Both the position numbers and the translations under genes were made by a program. 64,000 nucleotides of DNA. Origin: Gemmatimonadaceae bacterium (GTDB taxonomy: Bacteria; Gemmatimonadota; Gemmatimonadetes; Gemmatimonadales; Gemmatimonadaceae). The DNA lies in assembly GCA_036496605.1 (NCBI GenBank), contig DASXKV010000048.1:1-64000 (forward strand). The letters are read 5' to 3'. Below the pieces are notes generated by a model that had not been told where the DNA came from, searched no databases, and worked only from the letters and a program-made list of their open reading frames with translations. Below, piece after piece: positions 50,740 through 58,286 of this stretch (positions are counted from its first letter, which is position 1; every line of letters begins with the position of its first letter).

Positions 50740-53685
50740 TCAAAAGCGCGACCGGACGGTCATCCGGAACAGACGCGGCGACGGATCGGTGAGGAATGCG
50801 CCGTTGTTGCCAAACGAGTCTGCACCGGCCCAATTGGAATTCGGATCGTTGCAGTGGCAGTGATCCCACCACATGACGTTCTCGGCCGACAGCATCATCG
50901 ACGTGCGGCCCAAGCGAACGTATTGCGCGTACCGATCTGGAACGTCGAACGCGAGCGAGATCGTGCGCAGACGAACGTTGTCGCGTTTGTCGAACGCGTC
51001 GAAGGTGTGCCAGTAGTTCACGGCCGAATCGGACGCGAACGTGTCGGCGCCATTCGGGCCGAGCAGCCTGAGGAAATCGTCGCCGGTGTGCTGGCGGAAG
51101 CGATACGGATAGTCGCCGTTATTGAACCACGCCCCGCGCTCCATCGTGATCAGCGAATAGAGCGAGAACCGGCGCCATTTGATCGTCGGTCCGTACGAGA
51201 GGTTGAACGTGGGCAGCGGTGGTCCGAAGTAGACGGCGGTATCCGTGCCCGTCCATGTGCCGTACGGAGCGCTCGCGGTGGGCGGCGCGTACGACACCGG
51301 TTTGATGCCGAACACCGCACCCACCGGATAGCCGACTCTGATCGGATTACCAAAGGCGTCGACAACACCACTGTTCCCGCCAAGGCTCGTCACCTTGTTC
51401 TTCAGCCCGTCCATTCGGAGCTCGTTGCGCCAGCTGAAGCTCCCGCGCTCGAACGTGAGCAGGCTGACGCTGGCCTCCCACCCCTTGTTCGTGATGCCGC
51501 CGATGTTCTGCGACTGGGTGGTGGTGAAGCCCTGCGATGGCGGCAACGCCACGGGTACGATCGCGTTGTTCACCTTCGTATTGAACACCGACGCCTCGAT
51601 GCCAAGCCGGTCGGCGAAGAAACCAGCGTCGAAGCCAAAGTCCGTCTCCGTCGATTTTTCCGGACCGAGCTTGACGTTGCCCGGGCCCTGTGGAATGAGT
51701 GCCGGCGAGTTCTGATATACGGCGACCGGTTGGTACGTCTGAAACGAATCGAATGGGCCGGGCGCCTTGCCAGCGGTGCCGAGCGCCCCGCGCAATTTGA
51801 GACTGCTAATCGTCTTGGGCAGCCAGCTGTAGTTGTCGAGGTTGTAGGCGGCGTCGATCTTGGGATAGGTCTGGTATCCAAAGCTTTTACCGAACGCACT
51901 GTTTCCGTCCACGCGCACGCCCACCGTCACGAACAGTCGGTCGCCGAACGCAAAGCGGTTCTGCGCCAGCCCACCAATCTGCACGGAGTGGTTGTACTGC
52001 TCGGCGCCGAAGGTCTGGGAAGCCGCGCTCACCGTCGAGATGCCGGGACCGGCGAACTGCTTCCCGATCGCCGCGGTGAGCACTTCTGTCTGGTAGAAGC
52101 CCTGGCCGCCGAAGGAGAACGTGGAGCCGATCCCCATCGGCAGGTGGAGGTTCACCGTGCCGAGATAGTCCACTGTGTAGACCGAGTAGTTGCGCGACGC
52201 GTTCGTCTTTTCGCCGTTCGAGACGTACGCCGAGCCATAGTTTCCGTCCTGTGGAAAGAACCGCTCTTTCTGCTCGTCAACGACATCGGCGCCCACCGTG
52301 AGGTGGTTGGAGAAGGCGGACGACACCGCGTAGTTCGCGGTGGTGCTGCCCGTCCATCGGTTCGCGTCACTCGTCGTCTTGATCCGCTCGATGTCCGCGA
52401 CGGAGATCCAGGCTTCGCCATAGGGGCGGAGCGCCGACGCCTGCCGCGGATCACCGTTCTCGGCGTTGCCGGTGAGCGTCGCCCAGTTGTTGCCCGACTG
52501 CAGCGCGTCGATGAAGTCGCGACTGAACGCCGAGTGCACGTCGAAGCTCAGCTTGTTCGACGCGTTCCAGTTCACGTTCGCGCGAAGATTGCCCTTCGAT
52601 TGATCGTTAGGCTGGATGCTGCCGACTTCCTTGGAGTAGCCGCCCGACACGAAATAGGTCGCTTGGGTCGCGCCGCCTTGCACTTCGGCGTTGTACGATT
52701 GGAACGGTCCACTCTTTATCAGCGTCTTGTTCATATCCAGGGCACGCGTCCCATCCGGCCCGACGAAAAGCGGATAGAGTTTCGTCTGATAATTCGGGCG
52801 CTGACGATCGAAGCCCGTGCCCAGATTGAACGACCACTGCGGAGCGCTCTCGGTTTTGCCGCGTTTCGTGAAGATCTGAATGACGCCGTTCGAGGCTTCG
52901 GAGCCGTAGAGCGTTGCCGCGGCCGCGCCTTTCAGGACTTCGACGCGGTCGATGTCATCGGGATTCAGGTCGGAGAGGCGGTCTTCACCCGTGCCGCCAT
53001 TGAAGTTGCAGCACGCCTGGTTGCCGAGGTTGGCCGTCCAGTCGGTGGCGCGCGTGTCGAGGCGAACACCGTCGACGTACACCACGGGACGCTGATCGAG
53101 CGTGAAGCTCGCCGTGCCGCGGATGCGGAGGTCCTTGGCACCACCAACGCCGCCGCCGACGCTCGTGGACCGCACGCCGGCGACCTGGCTTTCGAGAATG
53201 GAGCCGACGTCCGAGGACGGCTTCACGTCCTCGATCTTGGCGGCATCGACGACGCCGATTGGAGCGCCGAGCTCGCGCTTGGAGACCGCGCCGCCAGTGC
53301 CGGTGGTGACGACTGTGCTCAGCGTGACAGCGCTCTGCAGCAGCGCAAAGTTCACGTTCACCGAGTCGCCCGCGTTCACGGCGATCGGTTTCGCCTCGGG
53401 GCGATAGCCGAGGCGTTGCGCGCGTACGGTCGCCGGCCCGCTCTGGACGCCGCGAATGATGAAGCGCCCACGTCCATCCGTCTGCGCCCCGAGCAGCGAC
53501 CCGGCGATTGAGATCGCGACGCTACTCAGCGGCTGGCCGGTGGCCCCGTCGGTGACGACACCGACGACAATACCAGTTTGTTGTGCGTGGAGGAGGACGG
53601 GTGAGGCGGCGAGGGCGAGTACGATCGCCCACCGCACGCGACCCAAAGAACGGGGAGGCGTTCGCTGCGCGGCATCGGTTTTCAT
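50740..53685 (-). CDS. SusC/RagA family TonB-linked outer-membrane protein
   Basis: The 981-residue protein has a signal peptide (VRWAIVLALAASPVLLHAQ), a carboxypeptidase-like N-terminal domain (VVGVVTDGATGQPLSSVAIS, RGVQSGPATVRAQRLGYRP), a plug domain (VVYVDGVRLDTRA, IDRVEVLKGAAAATLYGSEA, GVIQIFTKRG) and a large TonB barrel ending RLFRMTVRSRF. With the SusD protein downstream it forms a substrate-uptake pair. The ATG at 53685 is preceded by an AAGGG site. No glycosidase or peptidase lies in the operon; a cupredoxin follows instead, so the imported substrate is not obvious. Confidence 0.95.
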   Translation of the reverse strand: MKTDAAQRTPPRSLGRVRWAIVLALAASPVLLHAQQTGIVVGVVTDGATGQPLSSVAISIAGSLLGAQTDGRGRFIIRGVQSGPATVRAQRLGYRPEAKPIAVNAGDSVNVNFALLQSAVTLSTVVTTGTGGAVSKRELGAPIGVVDAAKIEDVKPSSDVGSILESQVAGVRSTSVGGGVGGAKDLRIRGTASFTLDQRPVVYVDGVRLDTRATDWTANLGNQACCNFNGGTGEDRLSDLNPDDIDRVEVLKGAAAATLYGSEASNGVIQIFTKRGKTESAPQWSFNLGTGFDRQRPNYQTKLYPLFVGPDGTRALDMNKTLIKSGPFQSYNAEVQGGATQATYFVSGGYSKEVGSIQPNDQSKGNLRANVNWNASNKLSFDVHSAFSRDFIDALQSGNNWATLTGNAENGDPRQASALRPYGEAWISVADIERIKTTSDANRWTGSTTANYAVSSAFSNHLTVGADVVDEQKERFFPQDGNYGSAYVSNGEKTNASRNYSVYTVDYLGTVNLHLPMGIGSTFSFGGQGFYQTEVLTAAIGKQFAGPGISTVSAASQTFGAEQYNHSVQIGGLAQNRFAFGDRLFVTVGVRVDGNSAFGKSFGYQTYPKIDAAYNLDNYSWLPKTISSLKLRGALGTAGKAPGPFDSFQTYQPVAVYQNSPALIPQGPGNVKLGPEKSTETDFGFDAGFFADRLGIEASVFNTKVNNAIVPVALPPSQGFTTTQSQNIGGITNKGWEASVSLLTFERGSFSWRNELRMDGLKNKVTSLGGNSGVVDAFGNPIRVGYPVGAVFGIKPVSYAPPTASAPYGTWTGTDTAVYFGPPLPTFNLSYGPTIKWRRFSLYSLITMERGAWFNNGDYPYRFRQHTGDDFLRLLGPNGADTFASDSAVNYWHTFDAFDKRDNVRLRTISLAFDVPDRYAQYVRLGRTSMMLSAENVMWWDHCHCNDPNSNWAGADSFGNNGAFLTDPSPRLFRMTVRSRF

Positions 53686-54035
53686 GGGGCCCTTGAGGAA
53701 CGAGAATCCAGTGGCTTCGATCGGGAGCGCGCTACGCGTTGCGCGCTCCTCGATCGCCACGGGTGAGAGACGTGGAGTCAGGGCACTCGTCGCCCGGCGT
53801 TAGAAACTTGCTTATAAGTGTGTTGCGTCACCAGATGCGGGGGATTTCGCCACTGCGCATCGCGCAACGAGGAGGCCGCGCACGGGACGACCGAGTGAAT
53901 CGTCGGACGGACGTGCTGAGGCGCGGTGTCAGCGGGCCTGCGCCGGTGACCGACGGCTGGGTCGGAGTCATTACGGTGAGGCATGCCCATCGACAAGCCG
54001 GGGAACGGGCAGCTTTATCCGTATCAGTCGAACAG
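53686..54035. other. Gene-free region upstream of the SusC operon
   Basis: No convincing gene is seen. The stretch must hold the SusC promoter on the minus strand and probably more decayed sequence of the SDR gene whose remnant follows. Confidence 0.4.
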
Positions 54036-54360
54036 GCTCACATATGCCCCATACTAAAGCGCGCAGCCACGGACAAGATGACGTCGGATATGGCCGTCGA
54101 GCTAAAAGCGCACGGTTGCAGCGATTGCTCTCTATCCGGGCCTCGTTAGGACGGAAAAGGGCATGGAGGCGCCGTTCCTGGACATGAGCAACTCTGAATC
54201 ACCTGAGTTCATCGGAGGAGCCGTGATTGCGGTCGCGAACGATCCCGGTGTGATGCGACATACGGGAAAAGTGCTCGTCGCGGTGGCGCTCGCCGCTGAC
54301 TATGGCTTTACGGATGTCGATGGCAACGTGCCGTGTCCGCTGACAATCGCCGACGTTTGA
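54036..54360 (+). pseudogene. 3' remnant of a short-chain dehydrogenase (SDR)
   Basis: Reading three frames in turn gives the C-terminal part of an SDR: RLTYAPY, then KRAATDKMTSDMAVELKAHG (the catalytic Lys helix), then AIALYPGLVRTEKGMEAPFL, DMSNSESPEFIGGAVIAVAN and AADYGFTDVDG, ending in a TGA at 54358-54360. The N-terminal Rossmann half is absent and at least two frameshifts separate the parts. It is clearly a dead gene. Confidence 0.75.
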
Positions 54361-54396
54361 ACAGCACCCGGATTCATTTGTCGGAGCCGCAGAGTG

Positions 54397-54524
54397 TGAT
54401 TTGCTGCTTCGCCTGAGTGGATGTGCTCTCGATAGGTGCGGTGTGACAGTACGGTCACAATCACCCCATTAAGGCGCGTCAACGAGCGGTTTACCAACTC
54501 GTTGTGACAGCTGTGTCACACACG
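54397..54524. repeat. Copy C of the 80-bp inverted-terminus element
   Basis: The core, 54441-54521, has terminal inverted repeats matching at 15 of 20 positions (GTGTGACA...GTCACAA), with all mismatches in the centre. The interior contains ATCACCCCATTAA. The left 44 bp match copy B and part matches copy A. It sits 36 bp after the SDR remnant and 72 bp from the plug-like lipoprotein gene. Confidence 0.85.
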
Positions 54525-54561
54525 TCGATTCTTGAACGAACCTCGAGGCAGGTCGCGTCGC

Positions 54562-54716
54562 GGGTCACCGATGACCTAACGACCCTCGCCCCGCTGTCAG
54601 TGCGTCGTCGACGCGTGGCAGCGACGAATGCGCATGAGGTCGCCGTGGTCAGAGCGAACCATCTCGATCGACTCGATGGTCGCCGGGTCGATTCCACGCA
54701 AGACATTCGCTGCCGC
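54562..54716. repeat. Duplicated ~150-bp segment, copy 1
   Basis: This stretch, covering the last ~110 bp of the plug-like lipoprotein gene and ~35 bp of its 3' flank, recurs at 62547-62697 with only about ten differences, in the same orientation. Identity ends abruptly inside the gene. Confidence 0.88.
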
Positions 54717-54956
54717 GTGTGGATCGGCATTATGGACGAGAGCGACGATGTGGTCGTCCAACACGACCGTGTAGGGTCCTCGCACGAGCGGCGACGGGTG
54801 GCTGTCGAGGCTAACGTGTCCGACGAGCCGGGCGTCCAGGGTATCCGGTGCAGGTGCCGGCGGACACTTCACCGGCGATGGACCACTGGCGCGGTGTGGT
54901 ATGCAGCCAGCGAAGAGGAGGGCGAGCATGGGGGCAAGCGCAAGGCAACGTCTCAT
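54597..54956 (-). CDS. Small plug-like lipoprotein
   Basis: The 119-residue protein starts MRRCLALAPMLALLFAGC, a clear lipoprotein signal. The mature part has the plug-like pattern: PYTVVLDDHIVALV, then LRGIDPATIESIEMVRSDHG and LMRIRRCH, similar to the (V/I)DG ... IExIEVL... strands of TonB receptors and to the lipoprotein at 22189. The start at 54956 is set by the signal peptide. The last 37 codons are duplicated at 62.6 kb. Confidence 0.75.
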   Translation of the reverse strand: MRRCLALAPMLALLFAGCIPHRASGPSPVKCPPAPAPDTLDARLVGHVSLDSHPSPLVRGPYTVVLDDHIVALVHNADPHAAANVLRGIDPATIESIEMVRSDHGDLMRIRRCHASTTH

Positions 54957-55095
54957 GCCTCTGTAACACACGTTGGCGCGCCGACGGTCACAGGTCGGCG
55001 CATAACGAGCCCTCCGCGTCCGGCTCAGCACGCTGCGGGTGACTTCTCGTCACCCTGCGCGGGTTTGGCTAACTCACGCCTCTCCGGGACCATTC

Positions 55096-55560
55096 ATGCA
55101 ACCGAGCTCGCGACGCAGTGGCGCACTCGCACTCACAGTTGCCCTTCTCTCAGCCGGCTGTCGGGACGCCGCGTCGCCACTCCAGCGGCTTTCGGGGCTC
55201 TACGTCCTCGAGAGCATCAACGGCGCTCCGCTTCCCGCCATCGCAGCGGAAGGTGGCGGACAGCGGTACACAGTGCTCGCCGATTCGATGACCTTCGATC
55301 TGAGCGGCAGCGTGAGACGGAGCTTCACGGTTCGATGGATCAGCAGCGCGCCACCTGTTACGGACACGACATTCAGCGAAACGGGGACGTTTTCATATTC
55401 GATCGAGCGAAACCGCTTGACCATTGGAGCACGCGTGTCGTGTCCTGCGAACGCGAACTGCGTTGGGGGTTGGGAGGAAGGTACGATCGACGCCAAAACA
55501 GCACGCGTCATTGAGAAGATCTTCTGGCCAGGACCAGAGTTCGTGTTCGCTCGCCGTTAG
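55096..55560 (+). CDS. Hypothetical lipoprotein, small beta-barrel type
   Basis: The 154-residue protein has a lipoprotein signal (GALALTVALLSAGC) and a beta-rich body: LQRLSGLYVLESINGAPLPA, YTVLADSMTFDLSGSVRRSF, TDTTFSETGTFSYSIERNRL. The pattern (a GxYxLxxINGxPLP opening followed by strands) is like the small META/lipocalin-type lipoproteins common in this phylum. Function is unknown. The start at 55096 is chosen for the signal peptide. It is divergent from the plug-like lipoprotein. Confidence 0.75.
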   Translation: MQPSSRRSGALALTVALLSAGCRDAASPLQRLSGLYVLESINGAPLPAIAAEGGGQRYTVLADSMTFDLSGSVRRSFTVRWISSAPPVTDTTFSETGTFSYSIERNRLTIGARVSCPANANCVGGWEEGTIDAKTARVIEKIFWPGPEFVFARR

Positions 55561-55965
55561 TGGAAGGCGGATGTGGCGGGCCTAACGGCGCGAGCGCCGC
55601 GAGCGGTCCTTGCCCTTCAGCTCAGTATCGGCGACGTAGAGTGACATCTTGAGCGACATCGCGATCATCGGCATTTTGTACTTGTGCACCTCCCGAGTCA
55701 GTTCGTCTGCGACACCACGACCTGATGTCGATCCCATCCACGGATTCGGGACGAGGCCCGATCATCGGTCGCGGACGTCTCCAGTACTCGGTCGACACGG
55801 GGGAAGTTCGCGTCACCTCTGTGGATTCGCTAAAGACCGTTCACGTCGACGTAACACAAAAATGGCCGAGTCATCGCGAGCGGCGACGGCGCAGCGCCGC
55901 GATGTTCGAGTTGCAGTCTCGTTAGGTCAATGAAGCAATAGTATCTTTGTGGCTCGCGACAATGA
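55561..55965. other. Gene-free stretch
   Basis: About 400 bp without a convincing gene on either strand. Short frames exist but none shows a signal peptide, motif or ribosome-binding site. Two CCTAACG/CGTTAGG heptamers lie at its edges (55581 and 55920). Confidence 0.5.
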
Positions 55966-55995
55966 ATGAGTCGAGGGTCCGTGCCGGACGCGTCG

Positions 55996-56922
55996 ATGAA
56001 TGAGTCAAACGTCGCAGCCTTTGCGGAGAGGCAGGAAGACGATCCCGAGCTGCCGCTCGACATTGTCCGCGACACGGTTCGCGAAGGATTCCCGGAATTT
56101 GCGGCTCGCTCGGTCGAACATCTCGGATCTGGATGGTCGTTCGATGCCTACCTTGTCGACGACGCGATGCTCTTCAAGTTCCCGCGCCATGCTGCAGCAG
56201 CGGGCGACCTGGATCGCATAGATCGGATTCAGACGGTCGTCGCTTCAGCAGTCGGCACGGAAGTCGGCATCCCGAAAATCACGTTGTGGGGAACGCCGAG
56301 CGCTCGCTTTCCGCACCGATTCGTTGGACACCTGCCGATTCGTGGCGTCGGGGCGTGGGGCGCTTCCGAGAAAACGCTGGAGCTCGCCGACGACATCGGT
56401 CACGCGCTGGCGCTGATCCATGCGATTCCCGCGTTGGCCATGCGCGAGCTCGATCTCCGGCCCGACGAGGAGGATTGCCAGGCGGCGCTCGACCAGGCGC
56501 GGCGCAAGGTACAAGCCGCGCCGGAGGTCGAGCGTGTTGCGCCAACGGAGTGCGAATGGCTAAGTCGACTCACGACGCTGCCTAACGATTATGCCGGAGT
56601 GCCGCGTGTGGTCCACGGAGACCTGGTGCCGCGCCACCTCATCGTGAGCGAGACCACCGGCCGGCTGTCAGGCATCATCGACTGGACACCGATGTTGGGC
56701 GACCCGGCACAGGACTTCAGCTGGCTGTTTTTCTGCCGTAATCTCTCCTTCGTGCGGCGAGCGCTGGATACGTACCGGCTGGACGTCGACGCGGCGTTTC
56801 TCGAGCGCACGATATTCTTTGCTCGATGTCGCGCCCTGGACTGGGTGGCGGGTGCCATGAGGACTCCCTGGGGCCCGGACCTGTATCTACCGATACTTCG
56901 CCGCGCCTTTGCTACGGATTAG
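55996..56922 (+). CDS. Phosphotransferase (APH fold, macrolide-kinase-like)
   Basis: The 308-residue protein has the APH kinase fold: GSGWSFDAYLVDDAMLFKFP near 45 (nucleotide-binding sheet with Lys), VVHGDLVPRHLIVSETTGRL near 215 with the catalytic Asp, and GIIDWTPMLGDPAQDFSWLF near 235 with the Mg-binding Asp. The Brenner motif has His where aminoglycoside kinases have Asn, as in Mph macrolide phosphotransferases. Substrate is unproven. An ATG ten codons upstream (55966) is also open. It overlaps the 3' end of the convergent DUF2723-like gene by 11 bp. Confidence 0.87.
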   Translation: MNESNVAAFAERQEDDPELPLDIVRDTVREGFPEFAARSVEHLGSGWSFDAYLVDDAMLFKFPRHAAAAGDLDRIDRIQTVVASAVGTEVGIPKITLWGTPSARFPHRFVGHLPIRGVGAWGASEKTLELADDIGHALALIHAIPALAMRELDLRPDEEDCQAALDQARRKVQAAPEVERVAPTECEWLSRLTTLPNDYAGVPRVVHGDLVPRHLIVSETTGRLSGIIDWTPMLGDPAQDFSWLFFCRNLSFVRRALDTYRLDVDAAFLERTIFFARCRALDWVAGAMRTPWGPDLYLPILRRAFATD

Positions 56923-58153
56923 GTCCGGTCATCGCTGCCTTACTGGGCGTCACCGATTGCCACGCGTTGTGAATTGCGGTGTAGGTCGATTCTTCGTGCA
57001 CGGCGTGCGCGATGCGAGAGCCCGTGTCGAGGACGGCGGCCGCGGACGCGCTCTGTCCTTGCGATCGCAATACTGCCGCCAGCTCCTCGGCGGCGAAGAT
57101 GTACGTCAAAGGGATGCCGACAGAGGGCCGATCGACCCAATCGCCTTTCTTCTCGATCGCACTCGGCCCTTGAAACACGTCAATGAACAGCGCCTTGGAG
57201 CGCGGCAGATCGAACCATCCCGCGCCGCGAAGGTGAACGGTATCGCGCGAGGCGGTGGCGGGTGGCAGAAAGAGCTTGCCCGCCAGCCCCTGTGACAGGA
57301 GGAAGCGATCGAGGCCTAACGACTGTGCATAGTTGCCGGTGGTGCGGCTGAAATAGATCGGCCGTTGCGGCCAGCTGTCGGCGACCATGCGCAGCACGGC
57401 GATGTCTTTGCGCTCGAGAATTCCCGAGCCGTCTCCTGTCTGTGGGAGATTCTGCGGGGTCACCATCGCGGTGATCCCCGCCTTGCGCAGCAACATTGGC
57501 TGTCGCAGCAGCACGTAATCCGGAATCGAGTCTGCTTGGGCGACAGTCATGTGGATTGGCGATCCAATTGGCTTGGGCCACGACCTGCCGCGATAAATCG
57601 ACGGCCCCTTGGGGACGTCGTAGCTATAGATCGGCCGACGAATGATGCCGCGCACGTACCAATCGGTGTTGAGCAGCGACAGCACCGCTACCGTCACATC
57701 CTTCCGAACGCCCTCGACCTCCTGCGCGTACCAGAGCGGAAACGTATCGTTGTCGCCATAGGTCACGAGCACGCTATACGGCTCGACGGAGTCGAGGAGA
57801 TCGTGCGCGAACGCGATCGTCGTGTAGTCGCCGCGACGCTCGGCCGGGTGCCAGTTCGCGACGAGCGGCACGAAGGCGACGAGCAGCACGGGCGAGGCGA
57901 GCAACAGCCCGCGCTGATTGCTCGTTAGGCGGCGGTCCGCCGCACGGGGTTGACGTTTGACCCGGGGCGAGGGAGCATCCTGTCGACCTCCGAACCGCAA
58001 TGAAAGCGGAACGAGTACGAGATACCCAACGACGAGCAGGATCGGCGCGAGCGTCACACCGCCTCGTACCAGGTCGGCGAAGCCGAGCAGCAGCACCACC
58101 GCTCCCGCGACCGGCAACAGTGTATTTCTGGTGAGGAGCGACCGAGGCGTCAT
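56912..58153 (-). CDS. Protein resembling the C-terminal part of DUF2723 membrane proteins
   Basis: The 413-residue protein has three hydrophobic N-terminal segments (about 12-30, 34-52 and 82-100) and then a soluble domain with NWHPAERRGDYTTIAFAHDL, VLVTYGDNDTFPLWYAQEVE, DVTVAVLSLLNTDWYVRGI and WPQRPIYFSRTTGN. These motifs belong to the C-terminal extracytoplasmic domain of DUF2723 (TMEM260-like, O-mannosyltransferase-type) proteins, whose large N-terminal multi-TM catalytic part is missing here. It may be a free-standing accessory form or a truncated copy with its own start. The remainder of 58154-58286 shows nothing. Confidence 0.75.
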   Translation of the reverse strand: MTPRSLLTRNTLLPVAGAVVLLLGFADLVRGGVTLAPILLVVGYLVLVPLSLRFGGRQDAPSPRVKRQPRAADRRLTSNQRGLLLASPVLLVAFVPLVANWHPAERRGDYTTIAFAHDLLDSVEPYSVLVTYGDNDTFPLWYAQEVEGVRKDVTVAVLSLLNTDWYVRGIIRRPIYSYDVPKGPSIYRGRSWPKPIGSPIHMTVAQADSIPDYVLLRQPMLLRKAGITAMVTPQNLPQTGDGSGILERKDIAVLRMVADSWPQRPIYFSRTTGNYAQSLGLDRFLLSQGLAGKLFLPPATASRDTVHLRGAGWFDLPRSKALFIDVFQGPSAIEKKGDWVDRPSVGIPLTYIFAAEELAAVLRSQGQSASAAAVLDTGSRIAHAVHEESTYTAIHNAWQSVTPSKAAMTGPNP

Positions 58154-58286
58154 CGGCGCAATGTGTAAATGCTAACGACAGGAATGAGATGTATCTTATG
58201 TCCGTCGAGCGCTCAACAAGTCAGAGAGTTGTCAGGAACCACATACATGGGAGTCACCCGTTGCGCGAAGGCGTAGGAAGCTGTTC

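Noticed and set aside
50854-53511. Long 885-codon open frame on the plus strand opposite the SusC gene
   Set aside because: It is the antisense shadow of SusC in high-GC DNA: its product is Arg/Val/Glu-rich without domains, and the minus-strand protein is a complete TonB receptor.
55649-55933. 94-codon frame before the phosphotransferase
   Set aside because: Ser/Arg-rich, no motif, no plausible start context; treated as non-coding.
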